Assembly: GCF_938045595.1 (NCBI RefSeq)
Contig: NZ_CALIBB010000043.1
Coordinates: 1 to 17,294 of the forward strand
Length of the DNA stretch: 17,294 bases
Reading direction: 5' to 3'
DNA from: an uncultured Campylobacter sp.
Lineage (GTDB): Bacteria > Campylobacterota > Campylobacteria > Campylobacterales > Campylobacteraceae
The notes below the pieces were generated by a model. The model had not been told where the DNA came from. It made no database searches and was given only the letters and a program-made list of their open reading frames with translations. Positions 6,613-14,913 of the stretch are shown here, one piece after another. Each line of letters opens with the position of its first letter. Position 1 is the stretch's first letter. The translations under genes and the position numbers were made by a program.

Positions 6613-7482
6613 TTGAAAAAACTGATTTTGGTTACTTGTATTTGGGCTTTTAGTTTCTCGCTGATAGGCGAGTTTTTGCGCGGTATAGACAGCGCGTATT
6701 TGGCATTTTCGCGCGTATCGTTGGCGCTAATTTGCTTCCTGCCGTTTATGAAATTTCGCGGCGTAAATCCCACTTTAGCGCTTAAAATTTGCACCGTGGG
6801 CGCCGTGCAGATCGGCGTGATGTATATCTTCTACTACCGCAGCTTTGCGTATTTGAAGGTCTATGAAGTGGCGCTTTTTACGATATTTACTCCGTTTTAC
6901 GTGACGCTGCTTTACGACGCGCTTAAGCTTAGATTTCGCGCGTTATACCTTTTCAGCGTCGCAGTCGCGGTGCTAGGTGCCCTGGTGATCAAATTCGGCG
7001 CGATAAATTCCGAGTTTTTGACGGGCTTCTTGCTCGTGCAAGGCGCAAATTTATGCTTCGGGCTCGGACAGAGCGCGTATAAATTTATGCTGGAGCGCCA
7101 CGGCTTTAGCGAGCAGAAGGAGCTTTTCGGCTACTTTTTTGTGGGGGCTACCGCGGTTACGGCGATTGCCGCGATCGTGCTCGGAGATTTTTCTAAATTT
7201 AATCCTAGCTTCTCGCAGGGCGCGGTGATTGTGTATCTGGGTACGGTAGCCAGCGCTTTAGGGTATTTTTTGTGGAACAAAGGCGCGTGCGAAGTCGATA
7301 GCGGCGTGCTTGCGATTATGAATAACGCGCTCATCCCCGCAGCGATCATCGTAAATTTGGTATTTTGGCAAAAGAACGCCGATATAGCGCGCCTACTTGC
7401 GGGCTCGGCGTTGATCTACGTTTCGCTAATTTTACATAAAAAGATCATGAAATTTTACGCCCTGCGCGAGCAAAGAATTTAG
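6613..7482 (+). CDS. EamA-family (drug/metabolite superfamily) permease
   Basis: This 289-residue inner-membrane protein has about ten hydrophobic helices in two halves, the EamA repeat arrangement of the drug/metabolite transporter superfamily. The N-terminus MKKLILVTCIWAFSFSLIG is the typical first helix, and SRVSLALICFLPFM and the loop after YLKVYEVALFT match the family pattern. The second half contains LGTVASALGYFLWNKGAC and ends in a basic tail. The start is TTG at 6613; no in-frame ATG exists before residue 47, which would cut off the first helix. The substrate cannot be read from the sequence; family members export amino acids or other metabolites. It is divergent from glmU, followed by the efflux genes after a 64-bp gap, and preceded by an unusual dyad that may control it. 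Confidence 0.87.
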   Translation: MKKLILVTCIWAFSFSLIGEFLRGIDSAYLAFSRVSLALICFLPFMKFRGVNPTLALKICTVGAVQIGVMYIFYYRSFAYLKVYEVALFTIFTPFYVTLLYDALKLRFRALYLFSVAVAVLGALVIKFGAINSEFLTGFLLVQGANLCFGLGQSAYKFMLERHGFSEQKELFGYFFVGATAVTAIAAIVLGDFSKFNPSFSQGAVIVYLGTVASALGYFLWNKGACEVDSGVLAIMNNALIPAAIIVNLVFWQKNADIARLLAGSALIYVSLILHKKIMKFYALREQRI

Positions 7483-7505
7483 TATTTAACTAAAATTTTA
7501 TATTT
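7478..7505 (+). terminator. Weak A/T-rich hairpin with T-tract after the EamA gene
   Basis: TTTAGT (7478-7483) and ACTAAA (7489-7494) pair around the loop ATTTA, and T-rich sequence follows. The stem is short and A/T-rich and includes the stop codon, so this is only a possible intrinsic terminator separating the permease from macA. Confidence 0.3.
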
Positions 7506-7511
7506 TTACAT

Positions 7512-7517
7512 TAGAAT
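7512..7517 (+). promoter_or_regulatory. Possible -10 element of the macAB-tolC-like operon
   Basis: TAGAAT, preceded by T-rich sequence, sits about 30 bp before the macA ATG at 7547 and is the best -10 match in the 64-bp gap. Motif reading only. Confidence 0.3.
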
Positions 7518-7546
7518 TAGCCCTTATTTTATTTGAAGTTGGCAAA

Positions 7547-8731
7547 ATGAAAAAAACCTTGAAATTTATCGGCTCTATCGTACTTATCTTTATTGTGATA
7601 TATTTTTTATACGGCAAATTTTTTAAGCAAGAAGAGGCGCCGAAGGCTCTCACCACAAAGCTTGAAAAGGGCGATATCAGAGGCACGGTGACGGCTGCCG
7701 GAGAGGTTTATGCCAGAGATTTGGTCGATGTGGGCGCGCAGGTAAGCGGTCAGATCAAAAAACTCTACGTCAAAGTTGGCGATAAGGTTCAAAAGGGCGA
7801 TATGATCGCACAGATCGATTCCGTCACGCAAGAAAACGAGATTGCGCAGCAAAAGGCGCAGCTTTTGATCCACGAGGCAAATTTAGCTTCGGCAAAGATC
7901 GCCGCGGCAAACGCTAAAACGCAGTATAACCGCGAGCTTGAGCTGTATAAAAGAAACGCCGCTTCCAAAGAGGCTGTGGAAAACGCTAAAAATAGCGCCG
8001 CTTTAAAAGAGGCCGAGCAGAAGCAGATCGAGGCGCAGATCGAGCAGACCAAACTTCAGCTAAGCACGGCGGAGACGAATTTCGGCTACACCAAAATCAC
8101 GGCTCCGATAAGCGGCACGATCGTTTCCATGCCGGTAGAGGAGGGCAAAACGGTAAATTCCAACCAAACTACGCCTACGATCGTAAAGATCGCCGATCTA
8201 AGCAAGATGGAGATCAAGATGCAAATCGCAGAGGGCGATATATCCAAAGTAAAGGTCGGAATGGACGTAGAATACTCCATACTATCGGATCTGGATAATA
8301 TCAAAAAGGCTAAAATTTACAAGATCGATCCGGGTCTTACCACGCTTAGCGACGGGACGTACGATAAAACCTCTAGCGGTTCGTCCTATTCTTCGAGCAG
8401 CAGCGACAGCGCGATCTATTTTTACGCAAAGATGCTCGTGGATAACGAAAACGATTTTTTAAAGATCGGAATGACGACCGAAAACAACATAATCGTAAGC
8501 GAAGCGAACAATACTAGCTACCTACCTACCTCGGTTATCAAGCGCGACGCGAAAGGCGATTACGTCACGGTGCTTAACGGCAAAGAGCCTGAGCAGCGAT
8601 ACGTAAAAACGGGCGTCAGCGACGATTTGAATACTGAAATTTTAAGCGGTTTGGATGAAAAAGATGAGGTGCTTATCGCTGACGGAAAAGCCGCGCCGTT
8701 AAATATGGACGGGCCTCCGATGGTGTTTTAG
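7547..8731 (+). CDS. macA: MacA-like periplasmic adaptor (membrane fusion protein) of a tripartite ABC efflux pump
   Basis: This 394-residue protein is the periplasmic adaptor linking an ABC transporter to an outer-membrane channel. One N-terminal membrane anchor spans about 6-23. The first lipoyl half contains VGAQVSGQIKKLYVKVGDKV (about 64-83). A long coiled-coil hairpin rich in Ala, Gln, Glu and Lys follows (about 95-175). The second lipoyl half starts at NFGYTKITAPISGTIVSMPV, and beta-barrel and membrane-proximal domains follow. A Ser-rich loop (SSGSSYSSSSSDS, about 277-289) lies where MacA proteins often carry a flexible stretch. The next two genes encode the matching ABC subunit and outer-membrane factor, as in C. 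jejuni Cj0606-Cj0608 from memory. Macrolide export is known for E. coli MacAB; the substrate here is inference. Confidence 0.9.
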   Translation: MKKTLKFIGSIVLIFIVIYFLYGKFFKQEEAPKALTTKLEKGDIRGTVTAAGEVYARDLVDVGAQVSGQIKKLYVKVGDKVQKGDMIAQIDSVTQENEIAQQKAQLLIHEANLASAKIAAANAKTQYNRELELYKRNAASKEAVENAKNSAALKEAEQKQIEAQIEQTKLQLSTAETNFGYTKITAPISGTIVSMPVEEGKTVNSNQTTPTIVKIADLSKMEIKMQIAEGDISKVKVGMDVEYSILSDLDNIKKAKIYKIDPGLTTLSDGTYDKTSSGSSYSSSSSDSAIYFYAKMLVDNENDFLKIGMTTENNIIVSEANNTSYLPTSVIKRDAKGDYVTVLNGKEPEQRYVKTGVSDDLNTEILSGLDEKDEVLIADGKAAPLNMDGPPMVF

Positions 8732-8746
8732 TTAAAATTTTATGGT

Positions 8747-10681
8747 GTGAAGATGCTAGAGCTTAAAGATATAAACAAAAAATTCATTCTCGGCGATAAC
8801 GAAATCCACGTATTAAAGGACGTAAGCTTAAATATCGAAGCGGGCGAGTTTATATCGATAATCGGGCAATCCGGAAGCGGAAAATCGACGCTGATGAATA
8901 TAATCGGCTGCATCGATACGCCAAGTAGCGGAAGCTATAAGATCGAAGGTCGCGAAACCGCGAATTTAAGCGGCGACGAGCTCGCGGCGCTTAGAAGTAA
9001 AAAATTTGGCTTTGTCTTTCAAAAATACAATCTCATCGCCACGATGGACGCGACCGCAAACGTCTCGCTGCCTGCGGTGTATGCGGGCGTAGGGGCGAGC
9101 GAACGGACGAAACGGGCGGTAGAGCTTTTGAATAAGCTGGAGCTTGGCGATCGCACCAAAAATTTACCGAGCAAGCTTAGCGGCGGGCAGCAGCAGCGCG
9201 TAAGTATCGCCCGCGCTCTGATAAACGGCGGCGAAGTGATTTTGGCGGACGAGCCTACCGGCGCGCTTGATAGCAAAAGTGGCGAGACGGTGATGCAAAT
9301 TTTAACAGCGCTGCACAAAGAGGGTCATACCATCATCATAGTTACGCATGATGCACATATTGCGGAATTTGCGGATCGTATCATCGAGATAAAAGACGGC
9401 AGAATTTTAAGCGATAAAAGAAAGACCGAGCGGATTTTTGAGCGCAAAAAAGAGCAGTTCAAAACTAAAAATTCCTTTATATTTTGCAAAGATCAGCTCA
9501 TCGAAAGCTTTAAAATGTCGATTAGCGCGATATTTTCGCATAAATTAAGATCAATTTTGACGATGCTAGGCATCATCATCGGCATCGCCTCGGTTATCTG
9601 CGTAGTAGCTCTCGGTAAGGGTTCGGAGGAGCAAATTTTATCCGAGATCCGTAAAATTGGCACCAATACGATCGATATCTTTCCCGGTAAAAATTTCGGC
9701 GACGTGCGTGCGGGCTTCGTGAGCACCCTTACGATAAGCGATTCGAAGGTTTTGGCGCGCCAGCCCTACGTCGATTATGCCACACCAAATGCTTCTGCAA
9801 GCGGTACGGCAACATATGCTAATTTAAGCTCCAAGGCTCAACTGCGCGGCGGCGGCGTGAATTCTTTGGCGGTTAATGGCATAGATATAGAAGATGGTAG
9901 AAATTTTAGCGACGATGATATTAAAAATTCTGCCTCTGTCGCGATTATCGATCCAAACACTAAAAAAACATTTTTTAAAAATTCCGATCCTATTGGCAAG
10001 ACGATTTTATTTTCGGGTAAGCCACTTAAGATCATAGGAATTTCGGGTAAGGATGAGAACGCCTTCGGAAGCAACGAAAATTTAAGAATTTATGCGCCGT
10101 ACTCAACCGTGATGAATAAAATCACGGGCAATCGAAAAATCAGCTCTATCACCATCAAAATAAAAGACGATGTCAATACTCAAGTGGCCGAAGAGAGCCT
10201 AACTCAGCTACTTATCCAAAGACACGGCTCGCGGGATTTTCATACGATGAACGCAGATACTATCAAACAAACAATACAAAGCACTACCGGCACGATGACG
10301 ATTCTGATCTCATCGATCGCAGTGATCTCGCTCGTCGTCGGCGGCATCGGCGTGATGAATATCATGCTCGTAAGCGTTACCGAGCGCACGCGCGAAATCG
10401 GCATCAGAATGGCGATCGGAGCGAAGCAATCCAACATCTTGCAGCAGTTTTTGATAGAGGCGATCTTGCTTTGCTCGCTGGGCGGAGCTTTAGGAATTTT
10501 AATCGCTTTGGCGCTTGGATTTGCGTTTAATACCATAAGCCCGGATTTTGCGATGAAATTTACTACGGCGCCTTTCGTGATCGCCTTTGCGGCGTCGTCC
10601 GCGATCGGTATAGTTTTCGGCTATCTGCCGGCAAGAAACGCCAGCAGATTAAATCCGATAGATGCTTTAGCACAAGAATAA
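8747..10681 (+). CDS. macB: MacB-like ABC transporter, fused ATPase and FtsX-type permease
   Basis: This 644-residue protein has an N-terminal ATPase and a C-terminal mechanotransmission permease. The ATPase shows Walker A GQSGSGKST (40-48), the Q-loop around FQKYN (91-95), signature LSGGQQQR (144-151), Walker B VILADE (164-169) and switch His201. After a basic linker, the first membrane helix lies at about 268-292, a periplasmic domain at about 293-510, and three helices at about 515-540, 568-595 and 610-632. The conserved FtsX-family stretch TERTREIGIRMAIGAK follows the second helix. MacB dimers use ATP to drive substrate from the periplasm through the outer-membrane channel. The start is GTG at 8747, or ATG two codons later (8753); neither has a strong ribosome site. 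It follows macA by 15 bp and precedes the channel gene by 13 bp. Confidence 0.93.
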   Translation: MKMLELKDINKKFILGDNEIHVLKDVSLNIEAGEFISIIGQSGSGKSTLMNIIGCIDTPSSGSYKIEGRETANLSGDELAALRSKKFGFVFQKYNLIATMDATANVSLPAVYAGVGASERTKRAVELLNKLELGDRTKNLPSKLSGGQQQRVSIARALINGGEVILADEPTGALDSKSGETVMQILTALHKEGHTIIIVTHDAHIAEFADRIIEIKDGRILSDKRKTERIFERKKEQFKTKNSFIFCKDQLIESFKMSISAIFSHKLRSILTMLGIIIGIASVICVVALGKGSEEQILSEIRKIGTNTIDIFPGKNFGDVRAGFVSTLTISDSKVLARQPYVDYATPNASASGTATYANLSSKAQLRGGGVNSLAVNGIDIEDGRNFSDDDIKNSASVAIIDPNTKKTFFKNSDPIGKTILFSGKPLKIIGISGKDENAFGSNENLRIYAPYSTVMNKITGNRKISSITIKIKDDVNTQVAEESLTQLLIQRHGSRDFHTMNADTIKQTIQSTTGTMTILISSIAVISLVVGGIGVMNIMLVSVTERTREIGIRMAIGAKQSNILQQFLIEAILLCSLGGALGILIALALGFAFNTISPDFAMKFTTAPFVIAFAASSAIGIVFGYLPARNASRLNPIDALAQE

Positions 10682-10694
10682 TCAAGGAGAGAAA

Positions 10695-12053
10695 ATGATA
10701 AATTCCAAAGTAATTTTAGGCGGCGTTTTAGCTGTTTTTATCGGCGGTTGTGCCTCAAATCAAAGTGAGGTCGAATTTAAGCCTGTAGAGCATTTCAAGG
10801 ACGAAAATACAAGCTATGAAATCGATACGCTGTGGTATAAAAAATATGGCGAATCGTATCTAAATAAGCTTGTAGATCAAGCCCTTGCGAACAACTACGA
10901 TCTAAAAACAGCGGCTTTAAACGTTGAGAGTGCTTATGCAAATTTAGGGCTAAGCAGGGCTGATCTTTTTCCTACGCTAAGCAGCTCGTGGAGTGCGGGC
11001 GCTAATCGCGACATAAGCACCGGCTCGAATTGGAACAAAACCTATAGTTCGGGCTTTAATGTAAGCTATGAGCTTGATCTTTTCGGCAAGATCCGCTCGG
11101 CGGTAAATGCCGAGGGCTGGAACGCTAAAGCCAGCGAGTTTGACCTTGAAAATACTCGCCTGACTCTTATAAATTCCGTCGTAAGCGGCTACTTCGAGAT
11201 GCTTTATCTAAACGATTCGCTAAAATGGACAAAACAGAATTTAAGCGATTACCGAGAGATCGAAAAAATAATCAAGGCAAAATACGATTACGGCAAGTCC
11301 GAACAGCTTGATTACAGGCAGATTCAAAATTCTATCCTAGGGCTTGAAAACAAGGTCTTAAGCATTCAAAAAAATATCGAGGATAATCATAAATATATGA
11401 GAAATCTCATCTCCTCCAGCTTGCAATTTGATGATAACACCGATTCGATAAATTCCATAGAATTCCAAGGCGTTGATCTAAATGTGCCTTACACGGCGCT
11501 TGCTAACCGCCCAGATATTAGAGCTGCGATCGCTAGGTTAAATTCCAGCTTTTACGACGAACAGACCGCTAAGTTAAATTTCTTTCCTAGCGTGAATTTG
11601 GGCGCAGGGCTTACTAACGGGCAAGGCGTGAGCGCTAACGATAGTTTCAAGCTAAATTTTTTAAGCGGCAACGTAAGCATAAGTCTGCCGTTTTTGGATT
11701 ATGCGAGGGTTGAAAACCGCCTTAAAATTTCGGAGATCGCTTTTCGCAAAAACGTCGTAAATTACGAACAGACGCTCTCTAACGCTACGAATGAGGTGCT
11801 AAATTTATATAGAATTTATCAGATCAATCTGGCTAGCCTTAAAAATTTAAGTGCCGCTTATGACGAAAAGGCGCGTATTGCCGATCTTTACGCTGCGAAA
11901 TACGAAGCAGGTTCAAGCGAGCTAAAGGATATGCTAGAAGCCCGCACCGACGCCGTAAATGCCAAGATAAACGAGCTAAATCAAAGATATTTGACGCTTC
12001 AAAACGAGGCGGCGATCTATCGCGCGATGGCAGGTAAATTTAAACGCAAATGA
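10695..12053 (+). CDS. TolC/NodT-family outer-membrane efflux lipoprotein
   Basis: This 452-residue protein is the outer-membrane channel of the efflux system. The signal sequence ends in a lipobox (IGGC, Cys19), so the mature protein is probably acylated like OprM and CmeC. WYKKYG and LVDQALANNYDLKTAALNVE are typical of the NodT/OprM family. Two similar halves of long amphipathic helices with beta strands follow, including YELDLFGKIRSAV in the first half and SISLPFLDYARVENRLKISE in the second; each half supplies strands to the barrel and helices to the periplasmic tunnel. AAGGAGAGAAA precedes the ATG, the strongest ribosome site in this operon. It lies 13 bp after macB, and its stop overlaps the next ATG. 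The symbol is left blank because only the family is certain. Confidence 0.92.
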   Translation: MINSKVILGGVLAVFIGGCASNQSEVEFKPVEHFKDENTSYEIDTLWYKKYGESYLNKLVDQALANNYDLKTAALNVESAYANLGLSRADLFPTLSSSWSAGANRDISTGSNWNKTYSSGFNVSYELDLFGKIRSAVNAEGWNAKASEFDLENTRLTLINSVVSGYFEMLYLNDSLKWTKQNLSDYREIEKIIKAKYDYGKSEQLDYRQIQNSILGLENKVLSIQKNIEDNHKYMRNLISSSLQFDDNTDSINSIEFQGVDLNVPYTALANRPDIRAAIARLNSSFYDEQTAKLNFFPSVNLGAGLTNGQGVSANDSFKLNFLSGNVSISLPFLDYARVENRLKISEIAFRKNVVNYEQTLSNATNEVLNLYRIYQINLASLKNLSAAYDEKARIADLYAAKYEAGSSELKDMLEARTDAVNAKINELNQRYLTLQNEAAIYRAMAGKFKRK

Positions 12054-12403
12054 AAAAGGCTTTGATATTTTGGCTGCTTTGTGGCGCGATATTTGCTGAT
12101 TGCACGGCGTTAAGCGCACAAGATGGTGCAGTAAGCCTTGGTGTCAGCGCTTACGTTGCGGACGATAAACAATCAGAATTTGAGAAAAACCATAGTGAAA
12201 TTATGCTAAATCGTCAAAAAAATGAATTAGATCGGCAAAGCCTGCAAAATAATTTGCAATGTGAATCAAAAGGCGTAGACGACCACGATGATTTTTCGAT
12301 GAAAAAACAGCCGATGCAAGACATCAAGGAGCGAAACAATAAAAATGAGAAGGACTTAAAACTGCGCCGTAAAAAGCTGCAAGGCGACGCTTATCGGCGC
12401 TAG
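12050..12403 (+). CDS. Small exported charged protein of unknown function, coupled to the efflux operon
   Basis: This 117-residue protein starts with a cleavable-looking signal peptide (MKKALIFWLLCGAIFADC) and is then very hydrophilic, with many Lys, Asn, Gln and Asp. The part from about 40 to 110 looks helical and may form a coiled coil. A Cys lies at the end of the signal (residue 18), but the preceding residues (IFADC) are a poor lipobox; another Cys lies near residue 71. Its ATG overlaps the channel gene stop in an ATGA arrangement, so it is probably made with the pump. I do not recognise the family. A periplasmic accessory of the pump is a guess from position only. Confidence 0.6.
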   Translation: MKKALIFWLLCGAIFADCTALSAQDGAVSLGVSAYVADDKQSEFEKNHSEIMLNRQKNELDRQSLQNNLQCESKGVDDHDDFSMKKQPMQDIKERNNKNEKDLKLRRKKLQGDAYRR

Positions 12404-12439
12404 GGCTGCTTTTGTTTATCGGTTTTTAAGTAAAGTTTC

Positions 12440-12447
12440 TATAAAAT
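12440..12447 (+). promoter_or_regulatory. Probable -10 element of the rpmH operon
   Basis: TATAAAAT about 32 bp before the rpmH ATG, with T-rich sequence upstream (TTTTTAAG, AAAGTTT), matches the Campylobacter sigma-70 style. It is the only good -10 match in the 75-bp gap between the small exported protein gene and rpmH. Confidence 0.5.
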
Positions 12448-12478
12448 CTCCGCTTTACATTTTCTTAAAGGAACAGTT

Positions 12479-12613
12479 ATGAAAAGAACGTACCAACCCC
12501 ACAATACCCCTAAAAAGCGTACTCACGGCTTTCGCGTCCGCATGAAAACAAAAAACGGTCGCAGAGTTTTAAGTGCAAGACGTGCTAAAGGCAGAAGAAG
12601 ATTGGCTGCGTAG
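12479..12613 (+). CDS. rpmH: 50S ribosomal protein L34
   Basis: This 44-residue, strongly basic protein reads MKRTYQPHNTPKKRTHGFRV at the start and ends RRAKGRRRLAA, which is unmistakable L34 of normal length. L34 is a small structural protein of the large ribosomal subunit. AAAGGA lies about 6 nt before the ATG. It opens the rpmH-rnpA-yidD-yidC-jag-mnmE cluster. Its last codons overlap the probable start of rnpA. Confidence 0.97.
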   Translation: MKRTYQPHNTPKKRTHGFRVRMKTKNGRRVLSARRAKGRRRLAA

Positions 12614-12936
12614 GCGAATTCGCTGCGATAAGCGATAGCAGGGTTTTTTCGGAGGTTTATAAAAGTGCGGCAAAGTGGCATTGCGAATGCGCTGTCGTGT
12701 ATTTTTTGGCTAGCGAAGAGCGTAAATTTAGCGCGGTCGCCAGCAAAAAAATAGGCAATTCGGTCACGCGAAACCGCGCCAAAAGACGTTTGCGCGCCGC
12801 GTTTTATAACCAAAAAGACGCCATTGTTAGCGGAATTTTTATATTAATCGCAAAAAAGCAGATCATAGATATGAGCTTTGACGACATCGAGCGAAATTTA
12901 AAATGGGCGTTTAAAAAGATCGGCGCAGTAAAATGA
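12601..12936 (+). CDS. rnpA: Ribonuclease P protein component, probably starting at ATT
   Basis: RnpA is the basic protein that helps the RNase P RNA bind and trim pre-tRNA 5' leaders. The conserved core is ASKKIGNSVTRNRAKRRLRA. Upstream the same frame reads EFAAISDSRVFSEVYKSAAK, then WHCECAVVYFL, which lines up without gaps with the N-terminus of C. jejuni RnpA as I recall it. The gene must therefore start before the first canonical codon in frame (GTG at 12697). The frame opens only after TAA at 12586-12588 and contains no ATG, GTG or TTG before 12697. The best start is ATT at 12601, with AAAGG 9 nt upstream, 13 nt before the end of rpmH. It gives 111 residues, close to the usual 108-115. 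A lost start codon or a base error is the alternative. The stop overlaps the yidD ATG. Confidence 0.8.
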   Translation: MGCVGEFAAISDSRVFSEVYKSAAKWHCECAVVYFLASEERKFSAVASKKIGNSVTRNRAKRRLRAAFYNQKDAIVSGIFILIAKKQIIDMSFDDIERNLKWAFKKIGAVK

Positions 12937-13280
12937 AGAGATTTTTTATAGTCGCGATCGGGTTTTATCGAAAATTTATTTCGCCTTTGCTACCGCGCTG
13001 TTGCCGTTATTATCCGAGCTGTTCGGAATACGCGCTTTATGAGTTTAAGTTTAACGGCGTCTTTGGCGCGCTCTGCGCTGTAACGGCTAGAATTTTAAGA
13101 TGCAATCCGCTCTTTAGCGGTGGAATAGATTATCCGATAATCGCGCGAAATTTCAAATTTTGCGTATTTTCTAAAATCCGTAGCAGCAGTGCCTCTACGG
13201 ATAAATTTAAGCTTTGGTTTATACCATATAAAAAAAATAGATATTACGTCATACGACTAGGAGAAAATAGTGCTAGATAA
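12933..13280 (+). CDS. yidD: YidD, membrane protein insertion efficiency factor
   Basis: This 115-residue protein contains the YidD signature: FYRKFISPLLPRCCRYYPSC followed by SEYALYEFKFNG, then ILRCNPLFSGGIDYP. YidD is a small protein at the inner membrane that helps YidC-dependent insertion. Most family members have about 70-85 residues; here about 45 extra residues follow the core, ending in WFIPYKKNRYYVIRLGENSAR. I recall Campylobacter homologues with a similar tail, so this is probably a lineage trait. The ATG overlaps the rnpA stop (ATGA), and the 3' end overlaps the yidC start by 11 bp. Confidence 0.9.
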   Translation: MKRFFIVAIGFYRKFISPLLPRCCRYYPSCSEYALYEFKFNGVFGALCAVTARILRCNPLFSGGIDYPIIARNFKFCVFSKIRSSSASTDKFKLWFIPYKKNRYYVIRLGENSAR

Positions 13281-14913
13281 ACTTCCTCAATCAAAGCGCC
13301 TTGCTATCGCAATAGCAACTGCGCTCATATTTTTCGTAGCTTACGATCATTTTTATTTATCAAAAATTCGCGCCGCAATGGAGGCAAATGCAACCGCAGC
13401 GCAAATCGCGCAAAAAAATGCCGCCAAGTCCGCTCCGCAAACTACCGCCGCTGGCGTGAGCGCGCAGGGAGCGAATTTAAATACCACAAATTCCATCTCT
13501 GCACCGTTAGTACGCGTAGTCGGAAAAGAAGCAAATTTTACGATCGACGGGCTCGGTCGCATAAGCTCGTATGTGCTAAACGATGCGAAATTCCGTGACG
13601 AAAACGGCGATGCGATAAATTTGATCGATCCTAAATCGCATTCTAAACCGCTTGAGATGCGCTTCGAGGACGCGGCGTTGAATGCGATGGCTTTCGATAC
13701 TCCTTACAGCGCTTCATCTAGCGAGCTGGACGTACGAAACGGAGAGGCTAGCGTTACGTTAAGTCAAAGTTTAGGCGCCGTTAGCATAAATAAAATTCTT
13801 ACCTTTTATCCGAATGGTAGTTATAAATTGAATCTGAAGTTAAGCGGCAATGCGCGTTATTTTATCAGCCCCGGCTCGCGTCCGAACGTAGAAGTAGATA
13901 GCTATACGGTTCACGGCGTCATCGTAGGAAAACCGGGCGAAGCGGGAATTTCAGATAAAATCGCTTCATTTTTTACTGGCTCGCAAGCTATAAGCGAAAG
14001 CGTAGAAATTTTTAAAGATGGCGATGTGGATAAAAACGAGCGAATAAGTGGCGCAAATATCGCTGCGAGCTCGGATCGCTATTATACGACGCTATTTTAC
14101 GGAGAGAGCTTGAATGCGACCGTGACTGACGCAGATAAAATTTCGCAGGTTTTCATAGGCTCAGACGGCGATCTTAGTCTTACGGGCTATATCGGCGCGA
14201 AAGATCACGCAACGCTAAGCTCGATAAATCCTGCTCTTACGCACATTATCGAATACGGCTGGTTTACCTTTATCGCCCGCCCGATGTTTAAATTTCTAAA
14301 CTGGCTGCACGGCTATATCGGTAACTGGGGCTGGTCGATCGTAGTGCTTACGCTCATCATCCGCCTAATCTTATTCCCGCTAAGCTACAAGGGAATGCTA
14401 TCTATGAATAAGCTAAAAGATCTGGCGCCTAAGATGAAGGAGCTTCAGGAGAAATATAAGGACGATAAGCAGAAGCTGCAGATGCATATGATGGATCTGT
14501 ATAAGAAAAACGGCGCCAATCCGATGGGAGGCTGCTTGCCGATCCTGCTTCAGATCCCGGTATTTTTCGCGATCTACCGCGTGCTGCTTAACGCGATCGA
14601 GCTAAAGGGCGCGGAGTGGGCGCTGTGGATCCACGATCTGTCGCTTAAAGATCCATATTACATCCTGCCGATTACGATGGGAATTTTGATGTTTTTGCAG
14701 CAAAAGATTACGCCGACTACATTTACCGATCCGATGCAAGAGAAGATGATGAAATTCTTGCCGCTCATTTTTACGGTATTTTTTGTGATGTTCCCTGCTG
14801 GTCTTACGCTATACTGGACGGTAAATAATTTCTGCTCCATTATCCAGCAATATGTCATCAATAAAGCCTTTGCTAGGCATAAACAAGCTCAAATAGCGGA
14901 GAAAAAATCATGA
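13270..14913 (+). CDS. yidC: Membrane protein insertase YidC
   Basis: This 547-residue inner-membrane insertase places proteins in the membrane, alone or with Sec. It has an N-terminal signal-anchor helix (about 9-25), a flexible Ala/Gln/Asn-rich linker (about 35-80), a large periplasmic beta domain (about 80-325) and a C-terminal catalytic core of five helices. In the core, Arg365 within LTLIIRLILFPLSY is the conserved positive residue of the hydrophilic groove. The cytoplasmic hairpin (KLKDLAPKMKELQEKYKDDK) and GGCLPILLQIPVFFAIYRVL are typical. The start is GTG at 13270, chosen because AGGAG lies 6 nt upstream and MLDKLPQSKRL leads straight into the first helix. Position among yidD, jag and mnmE is standard. 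Confidence 0.96.
   Translation: MLDKLPQSKRLAIAIATALIFFVAYDHFYLSKIRAAMEANATAAQIAQKNAAKSAPQTTAAGVSAQGANLNTTNSISAPLVRVVGKEANFTIDGLGRISSYVLNDAKFRDENGDAINLIDPKSHSKPLEMRFEDAALNAMAFDTPYSASSSELDVRNGEASVTLSQSLGAVSINKILTFYPNGSYKLNLKLSGNARYFISPGSRPNVEVDSYTVHGVIVGKPGEAGISDKIASFFTGSQAISESVEIFKDGDVDKNERISGANIAASSDRYYTTLFYGESLNATVTDADKISQVFIGSDGDLSLTGYIGAKDHATLSSINPALTHIIEYGWFTFIARPMFKFLNWLHGYIGNWGWSIVVLTLIIRLILFPLSYKGMLSMNKLKDLAPKMKELQEKYKDDKQKLQMHMMDLYKKNGANPMGGCLPILLQIPVFFAIYRVLLNAIELKGAEWALWIHDLSLKDPYYILPITMGILMFLQQKITPTTFTDPMQEKMMKFLPLIFTVFFVMFPAGLTLYWTVNNFCSIIQQYVINKAFARHKQAQIAEKKS

Noticed and set aside
12697..12936. Starting rnpA at GTG 12697
   Set aside because: This would remove about 32 N-terminal residues, including the conserved FSEVYK and WHCE region that matches other Campylobacter RnpA.
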